A stretch of DNA of 64,000 nucleotides from Sphingomonas koreensis (GTDB lineage Bacteria; Pseudomonadota; Alphaproteobacteria; Sphingomonadales; Sphingomonadaceae), in contig NZ_PGEN01000001.1 in the NCBI RefSeq assembly GCF_002797435.1, positions 1-64,000 on the forward strand, read 5' to 3'. Position 1 is the stretch's first letter. Each line of letters opens with the position of its first letter. The notes below the pieces were generated by a model. It was given only the letters and a program-made list of their open reading frames with translations, had not been told where the DNA came from and searched no databases. Made by a program: the position numbers and the translations under genes. Below are positions 1-13,113 of the stretch, piece after piece.

Positions 1-224
1 CGACGACATTGACGCCCATGTCGGACAGCGCCGACATCACGTCTTCGATCTGGTCGGTCGTGAACTGATCCTGCGGAGCATTTCGTTGAGCTGATCGACG
101 GTGATGTAACCGCGCTTCTTGGCGCGGGCGACCAGCTTCTTGATGAGCCTTCGTTGAGATCGATCAGCGGCGCATCGCCGGTCTCGGTCGTATCCCCGTC
201 GTCTGCCATGATTGCCTTTGCCAT
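1..224 (-). CDS. rpoD: RNA polymerase primary sigma factor RpoD, N-terminal fragment, frameshifted
   Basis: This is the 5' end of the housekeeping sigma-70 gene; the rest lies beyond the window edge. Translating the minus strand and allowing two one-base corrections gives the conserved sigma region 1.1: an acidic start ending in APLIDLNE, then IKKLVARAKKRGYIT, then VDQLNEMLPQDQFTTDQIED and MSALSDMGVNVV. As written the frame breaks near 143-147 and again near 74-77; each is repaired by restoring one G or C. I chose the ATG at 224 because a GAAGGT ribosome site lies 5-6 bases upstream; the ATG at 209 is possible. RpoD is essential, so the breaks are probably sequence errors. It lies 52 bases downstream of dnaG on the same strand, the usual dnaG-rpoD order. 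Confidence 0.85.
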   Translation of the reverse strand, partial: MAKAIMADDGDTTETGDAPLIDLNEGSSRSWSPAPRSAVTSPSISSTKCSAGSVHDRPDRRRDVGAVRHGRQCR

Positions 225-276
225 CGATTACCTTCGAAAACCGGATGGCGGCTATTATACGCCGCCTATTCCTGAA

Positions 277-2127
277 TTATGCCTCGTCCGCAAGCATCAG
301 ATTCGCGAGTCGCGTCTCAAGCTCCGCCTTGCGCCGTACCAGCGCTACCTGACGATCGAACGCTTCGTCGCTGAAACGCGCCTGAACCGCAGCGGTTGCC
401 TCTGCCAACGCAGCATCGACCTGCGGCCTTGCGACAAGCACCGCGATCGCTTCGCCAAGATCGAGCGCCGCCCGTTCCGCGTCCCACTCTTTCTGCGTGA
501 AGGTGAAGCGAAGCGCGTCGGCGCGGAGCAGTTCCGCAGCTATCTGATCAAAACCGGACGCCGCCAATATGGTGCGCAGGCGAGCGGTATCAAGCGCCTG
601 ATCTTCAAGGGCGACATCGATCACGGCCTCGAACAGCCGGCCCAGTGCGCCGTCGGCGACACGAAGGCTGGAGAGTGTCTCCATGTGACGGGCGATCTCT
701 GCCGGATGGCGGATCAGACCGGCGAGCACCGCCTTGGCGAGAACGCGGTCGATCCCGGTCGCACCCACCGCCTGTGTGGCCGGGCCGGGGGGCGGTTCGG
801 GCGGCTGCCAGCGCTGGCCGGAGCGGCCAGGCGCGCGGCCTCCCTGCGCGCGCGGCGTGAAAGGCGCGGTGCAGGGGCGAAATGGCGTCGCAACGATTGC
901 GGAACTCGGTAATGTATTCGTGGCGGACATTGCCGTCCTGGATCGTCGCCGCAAGATCGGACAGGCGGCGTTTGAGGCCCGCACGCGCCTCGGGCGTCTC
1001 CAGCGGTTCGGCGGCAAGCTCGTGCTGCCAGATACGGTCGGCGAGCGGCTGGGCGGCCTGAAGCAGTGCCTCGAACGCCTGCGGGCCCGCGGAACGGACG
1101 AGATCGTCGGGGTCCTGGCCGTTGGGCAGGGTGACAAAGGCAAGGCTGCGGCCGGGCGCCAGATGGGGCAGGGCGCGATGCGCCGCCCGCATCGCCGCCT
1201 TCTGTCCCGCCGCGTCGCCATCGAACGCGAGCAGTGGAATGTCCGCCATCCGCCACAGCCGCTCCAGCTGATGCTCGGTCAGCGCCGTACCGAGCGGCGC
1301 CACCGCCTCCCGAACCCCGCCTGCGCCAGCGCGATCACGTCCATATAGCCTTCGACCGCGATCACCCGCCCGGTCTTGCGCGACGCGGCCTGGGCGCGAT
1401 CGAGATTGTAGAGCGTGCGCCCCTTGTCGAAGAGCGGGGTCTCGGGCGAATTCAGATATTTGGGCTCGCCCTCGCCGATGATGCGGCCGCCGAACGCGAT
1501 CACCCGGCCGCGCGCATCCTTGATCGGGATCATCAGCCGGCCGCGGAACCGATCGTACGGCTCCTTGCCCTCGACCTGGATCAGCATCCCGGCCTCGACC
1601 AGCATCGGGTCGCCATAGGCTTTGAGCGTCTCGCGCAATTTGCTGCGCGAATCCGGCGCGAACCCCATGCCGAAGTCGCGCGCCGTATCTGCGGTGATCC
1701 GCCGCCGCTCGAGCAGCGCGCGCGCCTCCGCCCCGGCGAGCCCGTGGAGTTGATCGACGTAGAATCTGGCCGCATCGGCCATCGCTTCGTGCAGGCCCTT
1801 GGCCTTTTCCGCCTTCTCCGCGGCGCGCGGATCGGCCTGAGGCACGTCCATTCCGCTGCGGCGGCGAGTTCCTTCACCGCATCCATGAAAGGCAGGCCCT
1901 GCTGATCGGTCATCCACCGGATCGCGTCGCCATGCGCGCCGCAGCCGAAGCAAATGGTAGAAGCCCTTGTCGTCGTTGATCGTGAACGACGGCGTCTTCT
2001 CGTTATGGAACGGGCAGCACGCCTTCCACTCCCGCCCCGCGCGCGTGATCTTCACGCTGCGCCCGATCAGGGCGGACAGCGTGGTGCGCGTGCGCAGTTC
2101 GTCGAGAAAGGCGGGGGTGAGACTCAT
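277..2127 (-). CDS. dnaG: DNA primase DnaG, reading frame broken by four single-base indels
   Basis: DnaG makes RNA primers for replication. The pieces, read in order, give a full primase of about 616 aa: start MSLTPAFLDELRTRT, a CHC2 zinc finger (CCPFHNEKTPSF then, after the first break, FGCGAHG), the catalytic core with KGRTLYNLDRA, the Toprim motif VIAVEGYMDVIAL, the second Toprim part LLAFDGDAAGQKAA, and a C-terminal helicase-binding region ending in ANLMLADEA. The frame shifts near 1952-1954 (extra T on the coding strand), 1853-1855 (missing G), 1310 (missing base) and 860-862 (extra T). Each single correction restores conserved sequence at once. As dnaG is essential and rpoD and the upstream pair are broken in the same way, I read this as a poor-quality assembly end, not a pseudogene. 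Confidence 0.9.
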
Positions 2128-2145
2128 TCCCTCAGTACAGCATGT

Positions 2146-2857
2146 TCAGGGTGCCTCCGCGGCACGGGAGCGAATGGGAGGCAGATCGGCGGCCCGGCTG
2201 ACCAGACCCCGGAAGGCATTGTCGAACCGGACATCGGCTATGATCGGGGCGATTGTCACGCCGCGTGCCTGCAGGTCGGCTGGGATGGCATCCGAAGCGT
2301 TTGGTTCGTCGTGCACGATCGTGAACGACATGACGATGTTCATCAACGTTCCGAAACGGACAAGGTCGTCGGACAGTTTGGCGGCCTGCAACCGCGTATC
2401 CTTTGCCTTGCCGTTTCCCAGCTTCCGCTGACCCGGCCGACATAGGTGAACTTGCCGGTTCGATATCGAACCCGTAAGACCCCAGCGAGAGCGCGGTTTC
2501 CCCGCCATGATCTCCGGTTCCGCCGATCACCCATCGCCCCGGGGTAACCGGGATGACGAAGAAGGAGCCATGCGCGTTGGTCGCCCATGCGCGACCCTTG
2601 GTGATCTGGGCCACATCGAGATTCTTGCTCGAACCCGGAGAGCCCAGGCCATATTTCCAGACCAGCTTCCCGGTCGTCGGATCCAGGCGGTTGAGATAGA
2701 TGAAAGGGATGTCGGATTGCGGATGAACGGCAATCACGATGTAGCCCAGCTGATGGTCGACCTTGAGCTCGTTCGGCTTGACGGGCTTGGTCGCATTCGC
2801 GGCCGGAATAACCAGAGCCGTTCCGAGAGCCGCGAGCAGGAGAAGTGCGCGTTTCAT
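2146..2857 (-). CDS. secreted hypothetical protein, frameshifted twice
   Basis: I do not recognise this family. It starts with MKRALLLLAALGTALVIP, a clear signal peptide, followed by a compact beta-rich stretch containing GKLVWKYGLGSPGSSKNL, AHGSFFVIPVTPGRWVIGG and LGSYGFDIEPGKFTYVGRV. The last pattern faintly resembles DUF2846-type lipoproteins, but I would not name it. The frame is lost near 2454-2457 and 2424, each repaired by one added base; after repair the protein runs through KDTRLQAAKLSDDLVRFGT to the end RSRAAEAP. A ribosome site (GAAGAAAAGG) precedes the ATG. After repair of the upstream gene the two would overlap by ATGA, suggesting a two-gene operon. Confidence 0.55.
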
Positions 2858-3331
2858 GGAGCCAGCCTTTTCTTCACCAGGCCGTGCGGAAGCCGCGAGT
2901 GCCGCAAATTTCTGCAGTGCCGGTTCGTTCAACCCGTCATCGACGACGGCCATGTCGCCCTTTCCGACGATCGCGTCCCATGCGTCCGGTTGCATGGCAT
3001 AGCGATCATAGCCGTGCGCGTGCATGCAACGCCGCATGACGGCTGCACGCATGTCGCGGCGATCCTTTCCGCCCATGTAGTTGCCGAGAATGCCCTTGTT
3101 GTTGCCGATCATGTCGTTGAGCGAGAGCACTGGAAGCGCCTGCTCCGCACAGAAACGGTAATCGGCAAGCGCGGTCTCCTCCGACACTCCCGGCGCATGA
3201 AACATGAAGTGGCGCATCGGATTGATCAAAGACGCCTGTGTCGATTGCGCAAAGGCCGGGCTGACCGAAAAGCCCGACAAGAGCGGAAGCACCGTCAGCG
3301 CTATGACGATTGATTTGTGCGAAACCCCCAT
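2854..3331 (-). CDS. secreted hypothetical protein, one probable frameshift near its 3' end
   Basis: No family recognised. The product begins MGVSHKSIVIALTVLPLLSG, a Sec signal peptide with cleavage near PAFAQS, and continues with about 130 residues containing two cysteines (RFCAEQ, MRRCMHAHGYD). The ATG follows an AGAGGGG ribosome site. As written it reads in frame into the next gene, giving a false fusion. Removing one T from the AAATTT run at about 2905-2911 gives a frame with much higher G/C at third positions that stops at a TGA overlapping the next start (ATGA). I therefore infer a separate ORF of about 158 aa co-transcribed with the next one. Confidence 0.55.
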
Positions 3332-3342
3332 TTGCCCCTCTT

Positions 3343-3795
3343 TTAGCTGAGCGCCGCTTTCACCAGCCCCGACGCCTTGCTCATGTCGAGCTGGCTGGCG
3401 TGGCGCGCCTTCAGCTCCGCCATCACCCTACCCATGTCTTTCATGCCCGATGCGCCCAGCTCGGCCTTGATCGCCTCGATCGCCGCGCTGGTCTCCGCTT
3501 CGCTCATTTGCGCCGGGAGGAACCGCTCGATCACCGCGACTTCGGCCTTCTCCTTGTCGGCAAGCTCCTGGCGCCCGCCCTTTTCGAACATCTCGATCGA
3601 CTCGCGACGTTGCTTGACCATCTTCTGAAGGACCTCGACCACCAGCGCGTCGTCATCGGTGACCGGGCCCTGGGTCCGCACCTCGATGTCGCGATTCTTG
3701 ATCGCGCTCTGGATCAGGCGGATGGCGGCCGTGCCTTCCTTGTCGCCGCTCTTCATGGCGGTGATGACGGCAGCCTGGATATCGTCGCGGATCAT
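3343..3795 (-). CDS. GatB/YqeY domain-containing protein
   Basis: A 150-aa protein beginning MIRDDIQAAVITAMKSGDK, with the family hallmarks AIRLIQSAIKNRDIE near residue 24, FEKGGRQELADKEKAE in the middle and the C-terminal helical tail domain ending in KASGLVKAALS. This length and layout match stand-alone YqeY proteins, which share the GatB tail domain that binds tRNA in amidotransferases. Their own role is not settled; some are linked to tRNA metabolism or to dnaG/rpoD neighbourhoods, as here. It is transcribed away from carA; the 147 bases between the two starts must hold both promoters. Confidence 0.9.
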   Translation of the reverse strand: MIRDDIQAAVITAMKSGDKEGTAAIRLIQSAIKNRDIEVRTQGPVTDDDALVVEVLQKMVKQRRESIEMFEKGGRQELADKEKAEVAVIERFLPAQMSEAETSAAIEAIKAELGASGMKDMGRVMAELKARHASQLDMSKASGLVKAALS

Positions 3796-3942
3796 TTTGT
3801 CTCTACCCACAGGTGAATCGGAATTATCCGGCCTTAGACCCCGCAGCCGTCCGACGCGAGGGTTGACGAATTGGGGGGAGGGGTCTAGCGGGCGGGCCTT
3901 AGCACACATTGCCGGAAACCCCTGTAGGAGCGCCCTCTCATA

Positions 3943-5115
3943 ATGGCCGACGCGACGCCTTTTACCGTGCCTGAAGGAGCTACAGGCGTTCTTGTTCTTG
4001 CGTCGGGCGAAGTGATCTGGGGGCGTGGATTCGGGGCCGAGGGCCATGCCGCGGGCGAAGTCTGCTTCCACACCGCGATGACCGGCTATCAGGAGATCAT
4101 GACCGACCCGTCCTTCGCGGGCCAGATGATCTGCTTCACCTTCCCCCATATCGGCAATGTCGGCGCCAACCCCGACGATGTCGAGGCGGACAATCCCCAT
4201 GCGCTCGGCATGATCGTGCGCGAGGACGTGACCGAGCCGAGCAACTTCCGCAGCGTCGAGCGGCTCGACGACTGGATGAAGCAGCATGACCGCATCGGTC
4301 TTGCCGGGATCGACACCCGCGCGCTGACTCGCCGCATCCGCGGGCAGGGCGCGCCCAACGGCGTGATCGCCCATTCGGCGAGCGGCGAGTTCGACATTCC
4401 CTGGCTGCTCGAGCGAGCGCGCGCCTGGCCTGGGCTCGAGGGCATGGACCTCGCCATCACCGTCACCACCGAGACGCATTTCGGCTGGGAAGGCGGTGTG
4501 TGGCGGCTCGGCTTCGGCTATGGTGAAGAGGGTGCCGAGGATGGCCGCCCGCATGTCGTGGCGATCGATTATGGGTCGAAGCACAACATCTTCCGCAATC
4601 TGGTTCAGGCCGGCGCCAAGGTGACGGTGCTGCCCGCCACCGCGACCGCCGAGCAGGTGCTGAGCTTCAACCCTGACGGCATCTTTCTGTCGAACGGCCC
4701 GGGCGATCCCGCGGCGACCGGCGAATATGCGGTACCGGTGATCCGCGAGCTGCTGGAGACCAAGAAGCCGCTGTTCGGCATCTGCCTTGGCCACCAGCTG
4801 CTCGGCCTCGCAGTCGGTGCGCAGACCACCAAGATGTTCCAGGGCCATCGCGGCGCCAACCACCCGGTCAAGCGCCTCAGCGACGGCGCGGTCGAGATCA
4901 CCAGCATGAACCATGGCTTCGCGATCGATCGCGCGACTTTGCCCGCGAATGTGACCGAGACCCATGTCTCGCTGTTCGACGGCAGCAATTGCGGGATCGA
5001 GATCGACGGCGGCCGCGCGTTCAGCGTGCAGTACCACCCCGAGGCGAGCCCGGGGCCGCAGGATAGTTTCTATCTGTTCGAGCGGTTTGTGGGGATGTTG
5101 GGGCAACCGGCGTGA
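3943..5115 (+). CDS. carA: carbamoyl-phosphate synthase small subunit
   Basis: CarA (390 aa) releases ammonia from glutamine and passes it to CarB to make carbamoyl phosphate for pyrimidine and arginine synthesis in the cytoplasm. The N-terminal half holds the CarA-specific domain (SGEVIWGRGFGAEGHAAGEV, TGYQEIMTDPSFAGQ). The C-terminal half is a class I glutamine amidotransferase with nucleophile motif PLFGICLGHQLLGLA and the His/Glu pair in QYHPEASPGP. The stop codon overlaps a GTG start of a small ORF, which in turn overlaps carB, so the three genes form one operon. Length is normal for the family. Confidence 0.98.
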   Translation: MADATPFTVPEGATGVLVLASGEVIWGRGFGAEGHAAGEVCFHTAMTGYQEIMTDPSFAGQMICFTFPHIGNVGANPDDVEADNPHALGMIVREDVTEPSNFRSVERLDDWMKQHDRIGLAGIDTRALTRRIRGQGAPNGVIAHSASGEFDIPWLLERARAWPGLEGMDLAITVTTETHFGWEGGVWRLGFGYGEEGAEDGRPHVVAIDYGSKHNIFRNLVQAGAKVTVLPATATAEQVLSFNPDGIFLSNGPGDPAATGEYAVPVIRELLETKKPLFGICLGHQLLGLAVGAQTTKMFQGHRGANHPVKRLSDGAVEITSMNHGFAIDRATLPANVTETHVSLFDGSNCGIEIDGGRAFSVQYHPEASPGPQDSFYLFERFVGMLGQPA

Positions 5116-5404
5116 TTCTTCTGGCAGCAGCGTTGCTGGCTGATCCCGAAGTGGTGACCTGTTCGACGCGAGCCGGCGCCTGCCCGCAGGTCACCCAAAT
5201 CATTAATAGCGACGCGCAAACTTGTGGCCTGACGGTGACCTTTGGCCCGGAGCCTGACGATGGCCTCAAAATCATTGCAGATGCTTGGCGTTTCACCGTG
5301 ATTCTGCCGCCGATGGCGACGGATAGCCAAGTGGCCTGCATGGCCAAGGCGAGATCGACCCGGCATGCGCGCCTTTACCCTAATCGCCCTGAAAAGAAGC
5401 AATA

Positions 5405-5405
<1 letters not shown>
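5112..5405 (+). CDS. small four-cysteine protein coupled between carA and carB
   Basis: A 97-aa ORF I cannot assign. It starts with GTG in a GTGA overlap with the carA stop and ends in TAATG, overlapping the carB ATG by one base. That arrangement implies translational coupling at both ends. The N terminus ([15 protein letters not shown]) is short and hydrophobic but lacks the positive charge of a normal signal peptide. Cysteines lie at about residues 17, 24, 38 and 76. Base composition looks lower in G+C than in carA and carB, for example around 5200-5220. It could be an independent small protein or simply a coding spacer; the tight overlaps favour real translation. Confidence 0.6.
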
Positions 5406-8737
<3,332 letters not shown>

Positions 8738-8818
8738 TCCCCCACAACGAAGGTTAGGGTGCGGGCGAGCCAATTCAGGCGCGCCGGGGAAAGGGGTTTT
8801 GACGAAGGACGAAATGCG

Positions 8819-9295
8819 ATGGCGACGGTCGAAAAGATGCCGATGCTCCAGGAGGGCTATGAGAAGCTCTCGGCGGAACTGAAGCGCCTCAAAGCCGAAC
8901 GACCCCTGATCGTGGATGCGATCGAGGAGGCGCGAGCGCATGGCGACCTTTCGGAAAACGCCGAATACCACGCGGCCAAGGAGCAGCAGGGCCAGAATGA
9001 GGCGACCATCGCCGACATCGAGGACAAGCTGTCGCGCGCGCAGATCATCGATCCGAAGGAGCTTTCGGGCGACAAGATCGTGTTCGGCGCCACGGTGACG
9101 CTGCTGGACGAGGACGAGAAGTCGATCCGCTACCAGATCGTCGGCCTCGCCGAAGCGGACGTGAAGACCGGCCGGATCAGCTACAATTCGCCGATCGGCC
9201 GCGCGCTGATCGGCAAGAGCGTCGGCGACGAGGTCGAAGTGACCGTGCCCGCGGGGGACCGCTGGTACGAAGTCAGCAAGATCGAGTTTATTTGA
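8819..9295 (+). CDS. greA: transcription elongation factor GreA
   Basis: GreA (158 aa) enters the RNA polymerase secondary channel and stimulates cleavage of backtracked RNA. The sequence shows the N-terminal coiled-coil ([20 protein letters not shown], then [20 protein letters not shown]) carrying the acidic tip residues, and the C-terminal FKBP-like domain ([40 protein letters not shown]). I chose the ATG at 8819 because it gives the family length and lies just after AAGGACG; longer in-frame starts lack conservation. A perfect REP-type hairpin follows 8 bases after the stop and may serve as its terminator. Confidence 0.97.
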   Translation: MATVEKMPMLQEGYEKLSAELKRLKAERPLIVDAIEEARAHGDLSENAEYHAAKEQQGQNEATIADIEDKLSRAQIIDPKELSGDKIVFGATVTLLDEDEKSIRYQIVGLAEADVKTGRISYNSPIGRALIGKSVGDEVEVTVPAGDRWYEVSKIEFI

Positions 9296-9303
9296 GATTT
9301 GCC

Positions 9304-9380
9304 GCCGCCCCAGCGAGAGCTGGGGCGGCGCAAGGCAAGTCCGTCGCTTCGCCGTGAAAGACCCCAGCTTTCGCTGGGGT
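9304..9380. repeat. REP-like pair of hairpins downstream of greA
   Basis: Two short palindromes in tandem. The first has an 11-bp perfect stem (GCCGCCCCAGC at 9304-9314 and its complement at 9319-9329, loop GAGA). The second has an 8-bp stem at 9361-9368 and 9373-9380 with loop TTTC. The core CCCCAGC-GAAA/TTTC-GCTGGGG recurs at 58.6 and 59.2 kb, which marks it as a dispersed repeat family and not a unique terminator. The first hairpin could also end greA transcription. Confidence 0.8.
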
Positions 9381-9393
9381 GCGGACTACGAGA

Positions 9394-9612
9394 TCAAGCC
9401 TGCTGGTCCGGTTCCATCAGGCGGTGCAGGTGCACCACCACATATTTCATCTCGGCATCATCGACCGTGCGCTGTGCTGCGCCGCGCCATGCCTTTTCCG
9501 CGCTGGCATAATCCGGAAAGATGCCGACGACGTCGAGCTTGGTCGGGTCCTGGAAATCGAGCGTCATCGGATCGGTCACGCGGCCGCCGAAGACGAGGTG
9601 CAGCTTGCTCAT
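9394..9612 (-). CDS. DUF4170 domain-containing protein
   Basis: A 72-aa protein starting MSKLHLVFGGRVTDPMTLDF and continuing with VGIFPDYASAEKAWRGAAQR and YVVVHLHRLMEPDQQ. This is the pattern of the small alphaproteobacterial DUF4170 family, whose members join a short beta strand, a SAEKAWR helix and a final strand ending in HL-H-L. No function is known. The ATG follows a GGAGTTCC ribosome site. It stands alone, on the opposite strand to greA. Confidence 0.85.
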   Translation of the reverse strand: MSKLHLVFGGRVTDPMTLDFQDPTKLDVVGIFPDYASAEKAWRGAAQRTVDDAEMKYVVVHLHRLMEPDQQA

Positions 9613-9692
9613 GGGAACTCCTGGGGATTGGCTATCCCAGGCGCCTTAACCCGCAGGCCGCACCCCACTCAAGTGTCGTTCAGACAAAGTCG

Positions 9693-10028
9693 TCAGGCGT
9701 CGGTCTTCGCGGTTGCCGCATCCTTGGCCGCTGTGAAGGCGTTGCCGATGATCCTGCCGATCTGATCCTTCGCGGCGTCGCGCTGAGGAAGCAGGGCGTC
9801 GATCTCCGCCTTGCCCACGTCCCGCGCCGCCGCAGCCGCGGCACTGGCGCCCTCGGCAATGCGCTTGCCGACGGGGGCGAGCAGCTCCTTTTCCTTGGCC
9901 AGGCGCGGCAGCAGCGCGCCGATCACCACGCCCAGGGCCACGCCGCCCGCGACCAGTGCCAGCGGATTGTTCTCGATCTTGTTACCCGGGCGCTGACGGC
10001 GGCCGGAAGCTCCGTTCGTTTCGGTCAT
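9693..10028 (-). CDS. small membrane-anchored hypothetical protein
   Basis: A 111-aa protein with a charged N terminus (RRQRPGNKIENNP), one central hydrophobic segment (LALVAGGVALGVVIGALLP, about residues 23-41), and an alanine-rich, probably helical C terminus. This layout resembles the ElaB/YqjD type of inner-membrane proteins, but I see no firm family signature. It is the last gene of a minus-strand operon and its ATG overlaps the stop of the previous gene (ATGA), so the two are translationally coupled. Confidence 0.8.
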   Translation of the reverse strand: MTETNGASGRRQRPGNKIENNPLALVAGGVALGVVIGALLPRLAKEKELLAPVGKRIAEGASAAAAAARDVGKAEIDALLPQRDAAKDQIGRIIGNAFTAAKDAATAKTDA

Positions 10029-10360
10029 TTGCTGGATCCTTTCTTCGAACGTTTCAAACTCTTCGCGCCCGCCGCGGTTGCACGCTTGGTGCCGGACCAC
10101 AGAAGCTTGGCCAACGGTTTTCGCGCCATGAACAGGACCGCAAGGCCGGCGGCAGCGGCGATCGCCCTGGGGCGGGCGCGGACCGCCTGAACGCTGTCGC
10201 GCATCAGTCGGCCCGCGACATTCTCGACCGCGTCCTGCGCCAATGTCACAGGATTGAGCTTGCCCTGCATCTCGTCGAGCGTACCCAGCAGCCGCTGCCG
10301 CGCGTTCTGCGAGCGTGCACGGGCCTCAAGCAGCGAGACGGGAAGCTGGTCGTCGCTCAT
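10025..10360 (-). CDS. DUF3618-like membrane protein
   Basis: A 111-aa protein. The N-terminal half is a charged helix ([40 protein letters not shown]) of the type found in DUF3618 proteins, where a short [14 protein letters not shown] motif is typical. One hydrophobic segment follows ([20 protein letters not shown]), then a lysine-rich tail. It overlaps its neighbours on both sides by ATGA. Function unknown; the operon context with a holin-type protein suggests an envelope or stress role (inference). Confidence 0.75.
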   Translation of the reverse strand: MSDDQLPVSLLEARARSQNARQRLLGTLDEMQGKLNPVTLAQDAVENVAGRLMRDSVQAVRARPRAIAAAAGLAVLFMARKPLAKLLWSGTKRATAAGAKSLKRSKKGSSK

Positions 10361-10710
10361 GGTGCGTCCTTGGGCCGGGTCGCCCGCCGGAAGCGGCGGA
10401 GTGCGGCTCGAGCGAACAAGCCTGCCGTTCCAGTCGCAACCAGCACCACGATCAGCGTGGCGAGGCCGGGGCCGACATAGGGCGTCAGGATCATCACGAA
10501 ACCGACGATCAACGCGATCGCTGCGGCCTGTGCCAGGAGCAGCACGGCAACCGCGAAGATCGCGGCGGCGCGCGCGTCGGCTAGCCGGTCGAGTGCCAGC
10601 GCCCGCCAATAGGCGAGTTCAGCTTCTGCATAAGCTCGCCCATCGCCGACCGCGCGCGCGATCAGCGTGCCGATGCCTTCCTCATCATCCGGCTCGTGAC
10701 GTTCGTCCAC
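10357..10710 (-). CDS. phage holin superfamily-like (Phage_holin_3_6) membrane protein
   Basis: A 117-aa protein with an acidic N terminus, an amphipathic helix ([20 protein letters not shown]) and two membrane segments ([40 protein letters not shown]), ending in a basic tail. This is the layout of the housekeeping phage-holin family 3_6 proteins common in alphaproteobacterial chromosomes, usually beside YqjD/DUF3618-type genes as here. The name does not imply a prophage; no other phage gene is near. It is coupled by a 4-base overlap to the next gene. Confidence 0.8.
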   Translation of the reverse strand: MDERHEPDDEEGIGTLIARAVGDGRAYAEAELAYWRALALDRLADARAAAIFAVAVLLLAQAAAIALIVGFVMILTPYVGPGLATLIVVLVATGTAGLFARAALRRFRRATRPKDAP

Positions 10711-10731
10711 CTGACCCCCCGGAACCGGCGA

Positions 10732-11217
10732 TCAGGCTTTGGGTTTGCCGGAACCGGCGTCGTCAGGAGCACCCTTGTCCGCAAGGTCGCCCGCAGCATC
10801 GAGACCGGACTTGAGAAGCCGTGCGAGCACGAAGCCGACGCCCGCGGCGATGCCGACCGCAACTGCAGGGCTTTTCTTCACGAACTCGCGCGCGTCGTCG
10901 ATCAGGTCATCGACCTGCTTCCCGCGCAGCGATTCGGCGAAGCCCGAAATCTGGTCGGCGGCAGAGCGGGCGTACTGGCCATATTGCTCGCCGAGCTTCT
11001 CGTCGACCGATCCGGCGGCGTCGCGCATCAGGTCCGAGAAGCCGTCGAGCGCGCCGCTCGCCTTTTCCTTGCCCGTATCGGCAAAGGCCCGCGCCTTGTC
11101 GCCAGCCTGGCCAGCAAGCTTGCCGGCCTCTTCACGCACCTTTTCGGCAGCGCCGCGCTTGGCTTCACCTGCGATCAGCGTGCCGCCTTCGTCGATCGAA
11201 TTCGTCTCGTCCGCCAT
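10732..11217 (-). CDS. YqjD/ElaB-like hypothetical membrane protein
   Basis: A 161-aa protein and the first gene of the four-gene operon. It is rich in alanine, lysine and glutamate, with long predicted helices (EKVREEAGKLAGQAGDKARA, then a LEA-like stretch), a conserved-looking VDDLIDDAREFVKKSPAVAV segment, and a glycine-rich membrane helix (GIAAGVGFVLARLL). The REFVKKSP-A-G-A-G-GF-LARLLKSG motif matches the C-terminal anchor of YqjD-type proteins, which in E. coli are stationary-phase ribosome-associated membrane proteins. That function is not shown here. Confidence 0.8.
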   Translation of the reverse strand: MADETNSIDEGGTLIAGEAKRGAAEKVREEAGKLAGQAGDKARAFADTGKEKASGALDGFSDLMRDAAGSVDEKLGEQYGQYARSAADQISGFAESLRGKQVDDLIDDAREFVKKSPAVAVGIAAGVGFVLARLLKSGLDAAGDLADKGAPDDAGSGKPKA

Positions 11218-11349
11218 CGCTCAAAATCCCTTCCGTTAGCTTCTCCGGATCAACCACGGCGCAGACGGACGGTTCCATCCGTTACATGATTTGCCCGGCG
11301 GCGCCGAACGGGATAGAGGCCCGCGCGACACTGTCAGCCCCCAAGGTAG

Positions 11350-12639
<1,290 letters not shown>

Positions 12640-12684
12640 CACCTTCGGGCTTGATTGGGGATTCGAGTTGGGCGACAATTAACT

Positions 12685-12996
12685 ATGGCACGTGCAACCC
12701 CGTTCAAGGCGATCCTGACGCGAGCCGGTCTTCCGGCCGTTGCGATCATCTTCATGGGCTTCTTCGCCTACTCGGCGGTATTGGGGCCGAACGGGGTGCT
12801 CACCTATGGCGACTACAAGCGCCAGCTTGCAGTGAAGCAGGGTGAGCTCGCCAAGCTCGAGAAGGAGCGCAGCGAGCTGCGCAACCGCGTCGCCTTGCTC
12901 AACCAGAAGGGCGCCGACCCCGACATGGTGGACGAGCTGACGCGCAAGAAGCTCAACGTCGTCCACCCCGACGAAGTGATCGTTCCGCTCAATTGA
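12685..12996 (+). CDS. ftsB: FtsB/DivIC-type septum formation initiator
   Basis: A 103-aa protein with one membrane helix near residues 16-33 (PAVAIIFMGFFAYSAVLGP) and then a coiled coil (YKRQLAVKQGELAKLEKERS, ELRNRVALLNQKG), followed by DPDMVDELTRKKLNVVHPDE. This matches the FtsB/DivIC family, which joins the FtsQ-FtsL divisome complex at the inner membrane. The position between eno and pdhA is the conserved place for this gene in alphaproteobacteria. The ATG at 12685 gives a short cytoplasmic tail before the membrane helix. Confidence 0.9.
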   Translation: MARATPFKAILTRAGLPAVAIIFMGFFAYSAVLGPNGVLTYGDYKRQLAVKQGELAKLEKERSELRNRVALLNQKGADPDMVDELTRKKLNVVHPDEVIVPLN

Positions 12997-13008
12997 ACAC
13001 CGGTTACC

Positions 13009-13036
13009 GTAAGGCTGCGCCCCGTCGCAGCCTTAC
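13009..13036 (+). terminator. hairpin after ftsB
   Basis: A perfect 11-bp stem (GTAAGGCTGCG and its complement) with a 6-base loop lies 13 bases after the ftsB stop. There is no T run, so it may be a weak or factor-assisted terminator that separates eno-ftsB from pdhAB. Confidence 0.55.
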
Positions 13037-13113
13037 GCGCGCGTCATCATTGCGTACCGGTCGATAACCGGCCTATAGGGCCGCTTCCATCTCTCCCCAG
13101 GATGAGGGTCAAC

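Noticed and set aside
277-2127. Programmed frameshifting in dnaG
   Set aside because: There are four shifts in both directions without slippery heptamers plus matching errors in adjacent genes; sequence error is simpler.
3343-5106. A single 587-codon minus-strand gene covering YqeY and the carA region
   Set aside because: Only the last 150 codons match the YqeY family; the upstream part is the antisense shadow of carA.
10357-10710. Prophage, suggested by the holin-type protein
   Set aside because: No phage structural, integrase or lysis gene is near; the family is a normal chromosomal one linked to YqjD-type genes.
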